Shown piece after piece: positions 8,667 to 16,949 of a stretch of 62,572 nucleotides of DNA; the stretch's first letter is position 1; every line of letters starts with the position of its first letter. The notes under the pieces were generated by a model that did not search any database, had not been told where the DNA came from, and saw only the letters and a list, made by a program, of their open reading frames with translations. The stretch is from an uncultured Eubacteriales bacterium. Lineage in GTDB: Bacteria; Bacillota; Clostridia; Oscillospirales; CAG-382. Made by a program: the position numbers and the translations under genes. The DNA lies in the NCBI GenBank assembly GCA_900548115.1, contig URJL01000009.1, positions 1-62,572 of the forward strand, read 5' to 3'.

Positions 8667-9458
8667 TTACATGATCGGGCAGAACCATTGTCCGATAATC
8701 TTGCTATTGTTCATGCAAACGTCGCGGCATCCGTTGCGCACGATCCGCGTCCACATGGGACTGTCGCGCAGAATAATACCGTCCAAAACAGCATTTTTGC
8801 TGTTCTATACCGTCACAATACCCGAATAATAGCAGTCGGTATCCGAAAGCCCCCAATTTTTCAAAGCGTTCTGAACGACCGAATTTTCTTCGGTGCTGTG
8901 CGTGTCGTTTCCGCGTCGGTAGGGCGAGCAATCCAACATGCCCCGCCCTTCGACCGTCACATTTTCGGAATCTTTAATACAGATCGCACCGTAAACCACG
9001 GCACCCTCTTCCAAAATAACGCGTTCGCCGCTTTGCGGCACGATCAAGCCGGCAGAATGAATGCCTTTTTTGAACACAATATCACCTTTGCAGCTTTCGT
9101 AAACATACGGCGGGTTTGCGAAAACGGCAAGGGTGCTTTGAAGTCCGTTGATTTCGACTGTAAAGAGGTGCGGACTGTCGATTTTCAGCGTGATGATTCC
9201 GCCGTTTTCCGAAGCACTTTCCGCATGGGAAATACCGAATTCATACGGACGAATTTCCACGCTTCGGAGCGCCTCTCCGGAACTTCGATTCGAAGAAGCA
9301 GAGGTTTGCGGACATCAAACGGGACAAAGTAGGATAATACATCGGACTACTCAAGAGGGCGCTGAGAGCCTTCCCAAACACGATTGAAAGGAATTTTGGA
9401 TGTGCGCGCGGGAATATACGGGTATTTTTTCCTCATCGAGAAAAACACGATAATGCAT
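8667..9458 (-). pseudogene. Degraded GH28-like beta-helix glycosidase
   Basis: A broken gene readable only by changing frame. It starts MHYRVFLDEEKIPVYSRA at 9458. It shifts frame near 9395 to give FNRVWEGSQRPLE, then meets an in-frame TAG at 9347-9349. It continues SDVLSYFVPFDVRKP and shifts again near 9265 into a clean stretch with GAVVYGAICIKDSENVTVEG. A TAG at 8805-8807 is followed in the same frame by NSKNAVLDGIILRDSPMW. It is cut off after IIGQW. The leader and the beta-helix turns match GH28-type glycosidases. At least two frameshifts, two nonsense codons and a 3' truncation make function very unlikely. Confidence 0.85.
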
Positions 9459-9486
9459 AATTTACACCGTTCGTATCATAGCAAAT

Positions 9487-9518
9487 TCCCCTGCCCGCCG
9501 AATGGCAAGGCAGGGGAA
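9487..9518 (-). terminator. Terminator of the PFOR gene
   Basis: The inverted repeat TTCCCCTGCC / GGCAGGGGAA lies 13 bases after the PFOR stop codon. The minus-strand continuation AATTTGC is only moderately U-rich. Confidence 0.75.
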
Positions 9519-9530
9519 AACTCCTAAATA

Positions 9531-12500
9531 TTACTTATAGAGCTCCGTAAGCTTAAGCAGTCTTTGGTACTTTGCTTCCGCATTTTCCTTTGCTTCCTCG
9601 AAGAGAACCTTTGCTCTTTCCGGGAATGCCTGTTCAAGTCTCTTGTAACGGGTCTCGCTTTCGATGAACTCGATATAATCGGCAGTCGGAGCCTTGGAAT
9701 CAAGCGTAAAGGCGGGCTTGCCTTCAACCTTGAGTGCCGGATTATAACGGAACATCTGCCAGTAACCTGCCTCAACGGCGCGCTTCATTTCGATCTGGCA
9801 GTTCACCATACCGCCCTTAACACCGTGCATTTCGCAAGGTGCGTAGCCGATGATGATGGACGGACCGTGATAAGCTTCCGCTTCGGTCATTGCCTTAAGG
9901 GTCTGGTTCATATCCGCGCCCATAGCAATCTGTGCTACGTATACATAGCCGTAGGACATTGCGATTTCCGCAAGGTTCTTCTTGCCGATCGCCTTACCGG
10001 CTGCCGCAAACTGTGCAACCTGACCGAGGTTCGAAGCCTTGGATGCCTGTCCGCCGGTGTTGGAGTAAACTTCGGTATCGAATACCATGATGTTTACATC
10101 CTCGCCCGAAGCGATGACGTGGTCGAGACCGCCGAAGCCGATATCGTATGCCCAACCGTCGCCGCCGAAGATCCAGATAGACTTCTTGGAGAGGTAATCC
10201 TTTTCGGCATAGATCTTAGCGCAAAGCTCGCACTGATCCTTCGTCTTTTCAAGCTCGGCAACGAGAGCCTTGGTAGCTTCGGTGTTTGCCTTGCCGTCGT
10301 CCTTAGTCTCAAGGTACCTGGCAGCGGCTGCCTTCAAAGCTTCGGGAGCCTTTTCGGAAGAAGCAACCTCTTCGACATAACCGATAAGACGGTTACGGAT
10401 GGTCTTCTGACCGAGGTACATACCGAGACCGTGCTCTGCGTTGTCCTCAAACAGCGAGTTTGCCCATGCCGGACCCTTGCCGCTTTCGCGGTTTACGGTG
10501 TAAGGCGTTGCCGGTGCGGAACCGCCCCAAATGGACGAACAACCGGTTGCGTTGGAGATATACATTCTCTCGCCGAAGAGCTGCGTGATAAGTCTTGCGT
10601 AGGAAGTCTCGGCACAGCCGGCGCACGAGCCGGAGAACTCAAGCAGAGGCTGCTTGAACTGGCTGCCCTTGACGGTTGCGTTGATAAGCTCGGGCTTTTC
10701 GGAAACTTCGGCTACCATGTAGTCGAATACTTCCTGTTGGTCGAGCTGCGATTCCTGACGAGCCATTTCGATGGCTTTCTTTTCGGGCGTGCCGTCCTTT
10801 TCCGCCTTGGCGGTAACGGGGCAAGCCTTTACGCACAGCGTACAGCCCATACAATCCATGGGGCTGATCGCCATCGTAAACTTGTAATCGGTCTTGATGA
10901 CCGGCTTTGCGGTAAACTTGGTCTGCGCGGGAGCCTTAGCCGCTTCCTCTGCCGTCAGAGCGAACGGACGGATGGTAGCATGCGGACATACAAACGCACA
11001 GTTGTTACACTGGATACAGTTTTCAGCGTGCCATACGGGAACCGAAATGGCAACACCGCGCTTTTCGTAAGCGGCAGCGCCCTGCGGGAGCGTACCGTCT
11101 GCCATGCCCTTGAATGCGGATACGGGCAGGCTGTCGCCGTCCATGAGCGAAACGGGTTCAACGATGTTGTTGACAAAGTCGACCAGTTCTTTTCTGTCAC
11201 CGGTCGCAGCGGGAGTTTTCGGGGTCTCACCGGCATTCTTCCACGCCTCGGGAACCTTTACTTCAACCATTGCGTTAGCGCCGGCATCGATTGCCTTGTA
11301 GTTCAGCTCAACGATCGCTTCGCCCTTCTTGATGTAGGACTTGTATGCCATCTTCTTCATGTAGGTGATGGCGTCTTCCTTCGGAAGAATGTTGGCGAGT
11401 GCGAAGAAAGCGGACTGAAGAACGGTGTTCTTAACCTTGGCGTTACCGATCTGCTTTGCGGCGATGCTGGTAGCGTCGATGATGTAGAACTTGATGTTGT
11501 TGTTGGCGATGTAGGACTTAACGGTTGCGGGGAGATGTTCTTCGAGTTGCTCGGGAGTCCACTGGCAGTCGAGCATGAAGGTTCCGCCCGGAACTACGTC
11601 CTGAACGATCTTATAGCCCTTGAGGATATAGGAAGCGTTGTGGCAGGCAACAAAGTTTGCCTTATTGATATAGTAAGGAGACTTGATGGGCTTGTCGCCG
11701 AAACGCAGGTGCGAAATGGTAACGCCGCCGGTCTTCTTGGAGTCATACTGGAAGTATGCCTGGATATACTTGTCGGTGTGGTCGCCGATGATCTTGATGG
11801 AGTTCTTGTTTGCACCGACCGTACCGTCGCCGCCGAGACCCCAGAACTTGCAGGAGATCGTGCCTTCTGCGGCGGTATTGGGACATGCCTTTTCTTCGAG
11901 AGAGTGCTCGGTGACATCATCCACGATACCGATGGTAAAGTGAGCCTTGGGAGCGTCCTTTGCGAGGTTTTCGTAAACGGCAAAGATGCTCTGAGGAGGC
12001 GTATCCTTCGAGCCGAGACCGTAACGGCCGCCGACTACCTGAATTCCGGTCACGCCGCACTGTGCGAGAGCCGCAACAACATCAAGGTAAAGCGGTTCGC
12101 CGAGCGAGCCGGGCTCCTTGGTTCTGTCGAGAACGGCGATCTTCTTGACCGTCTTCGGAATGGCTTCAACGAGCTTTTCGGCAACGAAAGGTCTGTAAAG
12201 ACGAACCTTAACGATACCGACCTTTTCGCCGTGAGCGTTCATATAATCGATAACTTCTTCGGTGACGTCGCAAACCGAACCCATCGCGATGATGATGCGG
12301 TCAGCATCGGGTGCGCCGTAGTAGTTAAAGAGCTTGTAATTCGTACCGATCTTCTTGTTTACCTTGTCCATATACTCTTCGACGATGGCGGGAAGAGCGT
12401 CATAGTAGGGGTTGCAGGCTTCTCTGTGCTGGAAGAAGATATCGCCGTTTTCGGCAGAGCCGCGAAGAACGGGATGCTCGGGGTTGATGGAGCGCGAACG

Positions 12501-13130
12501 GAAAGCCTTTACGGCGTCCATGTCGACCATTTCCTTGAGATCCTCGTAATCCCAGACCTCGATCTTCTGAATCTCGTGCGAGGTGCGGAAGCCGTCGAAG
12601 AAGTTAAGGAACGGAACACGACCCTTGATGGTAGCAAGGTGTGCTACAGCGCCGAGATCCATAATTTCCTGCTGGTTGGTCTCGGCGAGCATTGCATAAC
12701 CGGTCTGACGACAGGCGTATACGTCGGAGTGGTCGCCGAAAATATTCAGAGCGTGCGATGCGACGCAGCGAGCCGAAACATGGATAACATTCGGCAGAAG
12801 CTCGCCGGCGATCTTATACATATTCGGGATCATAAGGAGAAGACCCTGAGAAGCGGTATAAGTCGTGGTGAGCGCACCTGCGGCGAGAGAGCCGTGAACA
12901 GCGCCGGCGGCGCCGCCTTCGGACTGCATCTCGATCATCTTTACGCGGTCACCGAAGATATTCCGAGCCGGTTCGCCGAAAATATTCTTATCGGTTGCGG
13001 ACCATGTATCGGTCACTTCCGCCATCGGGCTTGAAGGGGTGATGGGGTAAATGGCAGCAACTTCCGTAAACGCATAGCTTACGTGAGCGGCAGCGGTATT
13101 ACCGTCCATGGAAATCTTTTTTCTTGCCAT
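9531..13130 (-). CDS. nifJ: Pyruvate:ferredoxin (flavodoxin) oxidoreductase
   Basis: A 1199-residue single-chain PFOR that oxidises pyruvate to acetyl-CoA and CO2 and reduces ferredoxin or flavodoxin. This is a central step of anaerobic metabolism. The N-terminal pyrimidine-binding domain begins with AAHVSYAFTEVAAIYPITPSS-type sequence. Two 4Fe-4S motifs are visible, CIQCNNCAFVCP near residue 710 and CMGCTLCVKACP near 758. The TPP-binding GGDGWAYDIGFGGLDH near 988 and the NTGGQASKAS segment follow. The ATG at 13130 has AAGGAGG upstream; the frame to 13262 is not needed. It is monocistronic, with its own promoter and terminator. Confidence 0.97.
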   Translation of the reverse strand: MARKKISMDGNTAAAHVSYAFTEVAAIYPITPSSPMAEVTDTWSATDKNIFGEPARNIFGDRVKMIEMQSEGGAAGAVHGSLAAGALTTTYTASQGLLLMIPNMYKIAGELLPNVIHVSARCVASHALNIFGDHSDVYACRQTGYAMLAETNQQEIMDLGAVAHLATIKGRVPFLNFFDGFRTSHEIQKIEVWDYEDLKEMVDMDAVKAFRSRSINPEHPVLRGSAENGDIFFQHREACNPYYDALPAIVEEYMDKVNKKIGTNYKLFNYYGAPDADRIIIAMGSVCDVTEEVIDYMNAHGEKVGIVKVRLYRPFVAEKLVEAIPKTVKKIAVLDRTKEPGSLGEPLYLDVVAALAQCGVTGIQVVGGRYGLGSKDTPPQSIFAVYENLAKDAPKAHFTIGIVDDVTEHSLEEKACPNTAAEGTISCKFWGLGGDGTVGANKNSIKIIGDHTDKYIQAYFQYDSKKTGGVTISHLRFGDKPIKSPYYINKANFVACHNASYILKGYKIVQDVVPGGTFMLDCQWTPEQLEEHLPATVKSYIANNNIKFYIIDATSIAAKQIGNAKVKNTVLQSAFFALANILPKEDAITYMKKMAYKSYIKKGEAIVELNYKAIDAGANAMVEVKVPEAWKNAGETPKTPAATGDRKELVDFVNNIVEPVSLMDGDSLPVSAFKGMADGTLPQGAAAYEKRGVAISVPVWHAENCIQCNNCAFVCPHATIRPFALTAEEAAKAPAQTKFTAKPVIKTDYKFTMAISPMDCMGCTLCVKACPVTAKAEKDGTPEKKAIEMARQESQLDQQEVFDYMVAEVSEKPELINATVKGSQFKQPLLEFSGSCAGCAETSYARLITQLFGERMYISNATGCSSIWGGSAPATPYTVNRESGKGPAWANSLFEDNAEHGLGMYLGQKTIRNRLIGYVEEVASSEKAPEALKAAAARYLETKDDGKANTEATKALVAELEKTKDQCELCAKIYAEKDYLSKKSIWIFGGDGWAYDIGFGGLDHVIASGEDVNIMVFDTEVYSNTGGQASKASNLGQVAQFAAAGKAIGKKNLAEIAMSYGYVYVAQIAMGADMNQTLKAMTEAEAYHGPSIIIGYAPCEMHGVKGGMVNCQIEMKRAVEAGYWQMFRYNPALKVEGKPAFTLDSKAPTADYIEFIESETRYKRLEQAFPERAKVLFEEAKENAEAKYQRLLKLTELYK

Positions 13131-13168
13131 ATTGATAAATAGCCTCCTTGTTTTTATCAGTTGTAGAT

Positions 13169-13197
13169 AGTGTACCACTTTTTCCGCAAAAAGTAAA
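13169..13197 (-). promoter_or_regulatory. Predicted sigma-A promoter of PFOR
   Basis: On the minus strand TTTACT (13192-13197) and TACACT (13169-13174) are separated by 17 bases, about 40 bases upstream of the start codon. Confidence 0.6.
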
Positions 13198-13345
13198 TAC
13201 ATTTTCCCGATTTTTTTGATATTTTTGCGACAATGGCGCGATTTTTTACGAATTAAACACATTTTTCGTCAAGCGGACAAACCGCGGCGGCATATACATA
13301 AAGATACAGAGCCGCGGGACATCCCGCGTTCGCGGAGGCATCGGT

Positions 13346-14029
13346 ATGTCGTTTTTATTGTCGGGGCTGTTTTTCAACAGCGTATTGTTGTTTTTAAAGG
13401 TGCAGGGGGCAGGATCCTTTCCCTCTCCCCTTTCCGCCGCGGAGGAGAAAGAGTATTTTCGCCGTGCGCGGGCGGGCGACAGTCGGGCGCGGGATATTCT
13501 GATCGAGCGCAACCTCCGCCTTGTGGCGCACATCGCAAAGAAATACTACGCGCAAAACGGGGAAAACGATGACATAATCTCGGTCGGCACCATCGGACTT
13601 ATCAAAGCCATCGATTCCTTTGATATCGAAAAAGGCAAGCGCTTTGCGACTTATGCGGGAAAATGTTTGCAAAACGAGATCTTTATGTATTTCCGTTCGC
13701 GCAAGAAATATGCGCTCGAAACCTCACTTTCCGACGCGGTCGAAGTGGACAAAGACGGAAATCCGCTGACGTACATGGACATTATCGCCTGCGAGGACAC
13801 CATTGCGGACGATCTCGATTTGAAAATGCGCAGTCAGCAGATGATTCGGGCGATCAATCGGGTGCTTTGCGAGCGTGAGCGCGAGATCATTGTTCTGCGT
13901 TACGGTCTCGGCGGAGCGGAAAAAGCGCTGACACAGCGCGAAACGGCGGAAAAACTGCACATTTCCCGCTCGTACGTATCGCGCATTGAAAAAACAGCAC
14001 TCGAAAAGCTGAGAGAAGCACTGTCGTAA
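13346..14029 (+). CDS. sigK: RNA polymerase sporulation sigma factor SigK (pro-sigma-K)
   Basis: A 227-residue sigma-70 family protein. The hydrophobic N-terminus (MSFLLSGLFFNSVLLFLKVQ) is followed by SFPSPLSAAEEKEYFRRA, closely matching the SigK pattern in which a membrane-bound pro-sequence is cleaved off. Region 2 includes LIERNLRLVAHIAKKYY and DIISVGTIGLIKAIDSFD. Region 4 has the helix-turn-helix TAEKLHISRSYVSRIE. The family directs late mother-cell transcription during sporulation. GGAGG lies upstream of the ATG. The gene is uninterrupted: no skin-type element splits it. SigE is the closest alternative, but the FPxPL boundary favours SigK. Confidence 0.87.
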   Translation: MSFLLSGLFFNSVLLFLKVQGAGSFPSPLSAAEEKEYFRRARAGDSRARDILIERNLRLVAHIAKKYYAQNGENDDIISVGTIGLIKAIDSFDIEKGKRFATYAGKCLQNEIFMYFRSRKKYALETSLSDAVEVDKDGNPLTYMDIIACEDTIADDLDLKMRSQQMIRAINRVLCEREREIIVLRYGLGGAEKALTQRETAEKLHISRSYVSRIEKTALEKLREALS

Positions 14030-14232
14030 TGTGATACTTCACTAAAGAACAAATCATTTCCCCTCCCCGTCTGCTCCGCTCATTTCATTCCGATCCTTTT
14101 GCATCGATTCTGCCAAAAGAATCATTTTTGACATTTACACGGCGTGCAAATCGTGTTTAAATGGATTGAAATATGTTCGACGTAACAAATGTCAATTTAC
14201 AGCGCAAAAACAAAGGAGATACGGAGGATATT

Positions 14233-14876
14233 ATGAGAAAACAAATCCTTTTCACCGAGATCGGGAAGGCGGAATTGCAGGAGACCGACCTGCCCGCCGT
14301 CAAGGAAAATGACGCAGCGGTAAAGACCGAATATACGGTAATAAGCGGAGGAACCGAGCGAGTCTGCCTTCTCGGGATGAACAATACCTCGCAAAAATTC
14401 CCGATGTCTTTGCGATATTGCGGCGTGGGGCGGATTATGCTTTCGACCCGACGTGCGAAGATTTTGCGGAAAATGTCAAAAGAGTCACAAAAGGCAAAGG
14501 GGTAAACGGCTGTGTTGAGGTGACGGGCGTGTCGTCCGCCATGAATGCGGCGCCGGACTGCGCCGCGTTTATGAGACGGATCGCGCTTCTCGGCTGTACG
14601 CGAAATTCCGACTGTTCGGTCGATTATTGCAGGCAGGTAAACCGTCCCGGCATAAAGCTCATCGGAGCGCATAACTTCGTCCGTCCGCAATTTGAATCTT
14701 ACCCATATCATTGGACGCATCACAACGACTGTCGTGCTATTCTCGACACGATCGCCGCAGGACGCGTTCGGGTACGCCCGCTTATTTCAAGGATCGTTTC
14801 GCCGACCGAGGCGCCGAAGATCTATAACGAGCTTTGTTACGACAAGAACTTCCCCGTCGGAACGATATTCGATTGA
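14233..14876 (+). pseudogene. Internally deleted zinc-type alcohol dehydrogenase family gene
   Basis: It starts well, with GGAGG before the ATG and an N-terminus MRKQILFTEIGKAELQET. The reading frame collapses at about 14424-14430. There YCGVG, which normally opens the catalytic domain, is joined in another frame to GADYAFDPTCEDFAENVKRV from far downstream. The second part runs to 14876 and holds GKGVNGCVEVTGVSSAM and a normal C-terminus. The central region of an MDR (threonine/sorbitol dehydrogenase-like) protein, including zinc ligands and NAD-binding motif, is missing. One deletion with a frameshift explains it. Not functional. Confidence 0.85.
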
Positions 14877-15017
14877 AACACGGTCAAATGACGATTTTTT
14901 AGAAAAATTTTCCATCCTTTGATTTACGGAATACGGTGCAGATACGATCTTGATATTTGTATATTTCTCGCCCGATGCGGCATACTAACGATACGCTCAC
15001 AGAAAGGAGTGAATCAA

Positions 15018-15332
15018 ATGCCCGAAATCACATGCAGCGCACACACATGCGCCTACAATCAGGAAGGCTGCTGCGAAAAAAGCGCCATCAAGATCGATGC
15101 GGAAAAAGGCTGTGACCTTGATTCCTGCACCTGCTGCGACAGCTTCGAACAGTCAAGCTGCCATAATTGCGGTTGTTCGAACAGCAACGCCGGCGAAGAA
15201 GCAAGCGTTGACTGCACCGCGACCGAATGTATGTACAACGACAACTGCGTCTGTTCCGCCGAGCATATCCGCGTAGAGGGTCACAACGCCCGCTGCTGTT
15301 CGGATACCTTCTGCGAAACGTATCGCAAATAA
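15018..15332 (+). CDS. DUF1540 domain-containing cysteine-rich protein
   Basis: A 104-residue protein with two copies of the DUF1540 cysteine pattern: ITCSAHTCAYNQEGCC near the N-terminus and VDCTATECMYNDNCVC in the second half. Each copy continues with I.V/I.A and a CC or CxxC pair. Many cysteines suggest metal binding or disulfides. In Clostridia these proteins are often linked to spores, which fits the nearby sigK, but a function is not established. The ATG at 15018 has GAAAGGAGTG upstream. Confidence 0.9.
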   Translation: MPEITCSAHTCAYNQEGCCEKSAIKIDAEKGCDLDSCTCCDSFEQSSCHNCGCSNSNAGEEASVDCTATECMYNDNCVCSAEHIRVEGHNARCCSDTFCETYRK

Positions 15333-15395
15333 CCGAAAAAACGACTTTTGCCTTTTAAATTAAACACCTCAGGGTAAAAAACGCTTTTTCAAAAC

Positions 15396-15445
15396 AAAAA
15401 CCAATCAGGAAGACGGATTTTTCCGCTCTTGATTGGTTTTTTTCG
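15396..15445. terminator. Bidirectional terminator
   Basis: AAAACCAATCA (15397-15407) pairs with TGATTGGTTTT (15430-15440), followed by more T on the plus strand and preceded by A on the other side. It sits between the convergent DUF1540 and CotH-like genes. Confidence 0.88.
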
Positions 15446-15447
15446 TT

Positions 15448-16917
15448 TTAATTTTGCCCCTGCGCGAATCGTTCAAAAAACGCATCCGCCGCAAAGCTTT
15501 CGCTCAAAGAATCGGCGCGCACCTGCGTGATCGGATTTCCGAAGCGGTTTTTGTCGGGATATTCCTCAAATTCGGCGTTCAGAGCTTCTTCGGGTATGCC
15601 CTCGATCTTGTTTTCCATTGCCGCGGCGACCGCGCCGTCCGACAAAACATCGCTTCGCAAAGCGAGATAACGCGCCGCGATACGGTCGGAGAAATGGGCA
15701 AATATTCGGTCGTACAGCGAAAGCGAAAGTCCCGAGGAAATTCCTTCCTCCGTCACACTCGGCGTAAGCGCCGCTTCGGGATAGTTCTTATCATAAGCCG
15801 CTCCCCTTCCGAGACCGTCGTCCAAAGCGTACGGCGACGGGATCCATTTTTTGCCGTCATACGTGATAAATCGGCAAAACATCGTGTCGTGTGTGCGAAG
15901 ATCGAGCGCGTATAAATACGCCATATAATCGATCACGGCATCGATATCCAGATACGTTCCGATCTCGTCGGCAAAGGCTTGTTCGTCGGCGCTTGCGGCA
16001 AAATCGAGCATGCTCTGAAAGCTCTCAATATACGCTTCCGACTCGTTCGGAGCTATTGCCGTCACGGGAATACCGTTTCCGTCGGCGTATGCCGTATACG
16101 GCGCGCCGCCGAAGAGAGTGTGGGTGTAAAGAATCGCACCCTCCCGTCCGTCGTTCAAGCCGTAGAGACTTTCATCGTCGGGTGTGCAAAGCGTGTAAAC
16201 GCCCTTAAAATTGCCGTTTGTGTAAAAAAGGATCGGCTTTCCGCTCTCGGCACCGAGATGCGGAAGAGCGGCAATATTCGGATCAAGATTTTCTCTTGAA
16301 GCCGAAACGTTTTCCCACAAGGACGCAAGCCCAAGATTCCAAGCGCCACCGCTCACGTCGTAATAATTTGCCCGAAGCGTAAGCGCCGAGACCGTTCCGA
16401 CCTCATCACCGAAGAAAAATTCGGCGGGGACGGAAAAACCGCCGTCGGAATAGAGCGAAAAGTCGTAATCGGGCTTTTCGGCAACGCGGTCGACCGAACC
16501 GTTTACGCGCACCTCGGCAAAACCGCTGCGTTCCTCCGCACCGTCGACATAGCGAAACGAAACGGGAATCACCGTTCCGCCCGGCGTTCCCTCGATATAC
16601 AGTCGGGCAATTCCGTCGGGCGGCGTATACGGGCGCTCCTCGGTCGCCTTACAGCGGGAACACTCGGCATATGCCGTCTCGTAGCGTATCCGATTGATCG
16701 TTTCTCCGAAATCATGCGGGACGGCGGGAACGACTTCTCCGTATTCGACTTTTCCGCAAAGAATACAGGTTCGGTACGCTCTCCCCTCTTCGCCGCAGGT
16801 AGCCTCCGTTTGCCTTATCTCGCCGTAAATATGCGTATCGGAAACGGTCGTGATCGTAAAAATCAAAAGAATCGCAAGCAATGCCGTCAAAAGGACGGTC
16901 AAAAGCTGTTTTTTCAT
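15448..16917 (-). CDS. CotH-like protein with membrane anchor and cysteine knuckle
   Basis: A 489-residue protein. Residues 5-27 form one transmembrane segment. Just outside it lies a cysteine-rich module (ATCGEEGRAYRTCILCG, later YAECSRCK) of the type repeated in clostridial surface proteins. The body resembles CotH: GNFKGVYTL, then IDAVIDYMAYLYALDL, and WIPSPYALDDGLG near residue 364, which corresponds to the conserved acidic metal-binding motif of CotH kinases. CotH proteins are secretory-pathway protein kinases of spore coats or cellulosome-related surface proteins. GGGGGAAGC precedes the ATG. It is the second gene of a pair, 32 bases after a paralogue. Confidence 0.72.
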   Translation of the reverse strand: MKKQLLTVLLTALLAILLIFTITTVSDTHIYGEIRQTEATCGEEGRAYRTCILCGKVEYGEVVPAVPHDFGETINRIRYETAYAECSRCKATEERPYTPPDGIARLYIEGTPGGTVIPVSFRYVDGAEERSGFAEVRVNGSVDRVAEKPDYDFSLYSDGGFSVPAEFFFGDEVGTVSALTLRANYYDVSGGAWNLGLASLWENVSASRENLDPNIAALPHLGAESGKPILFYTNGNFKGVYTLCTPDDESLYGLNDGREGAILYTHTLFGGAPYTAYADGNGIPVTAIAPNESEAYIESFQSMLDFAASADEQAFADEIGTYLDIDAVIDYMAYLYALDLRTHDTMFCRFITYDGKKWIPSPYALDDGLGRGAAYDKNYPEAALTPSVTEEGISSGLSLSLYDRIFAHFSDRIAARYLALRSDVLSDGAVAAAMENKIEGIPEEALNAEFEEYPDKNRFGNPITQVRADSLSESFAADAFFERFAQGQN

Positions 16918-16949
16918 GCTTCCCCCTTGTTTTTCTTCTTTTTTCTCCG

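Noticed and set aside
7798..8667. SAM riboswitch or T-box before metY, and T-box before metG or gltX
   Set aside because: The space upstream of each gene is short or filled by another gene, and no conserved T-box or SAM aptamer sequence was seen.
9564..13034. A 1156-codon open frame on the plus strand opposite PFOR
   Set aside because: It lies wholly antisense to a convincing PFOR gene, has no ribosome binding site and no recognisable domain. Codon bias of the real gene keeps the opposite frame open.
13346..14029. A skin-like element interrupting sigK
   Set aside because: The sigma factor frame is complete from pro-sequence to region 4.
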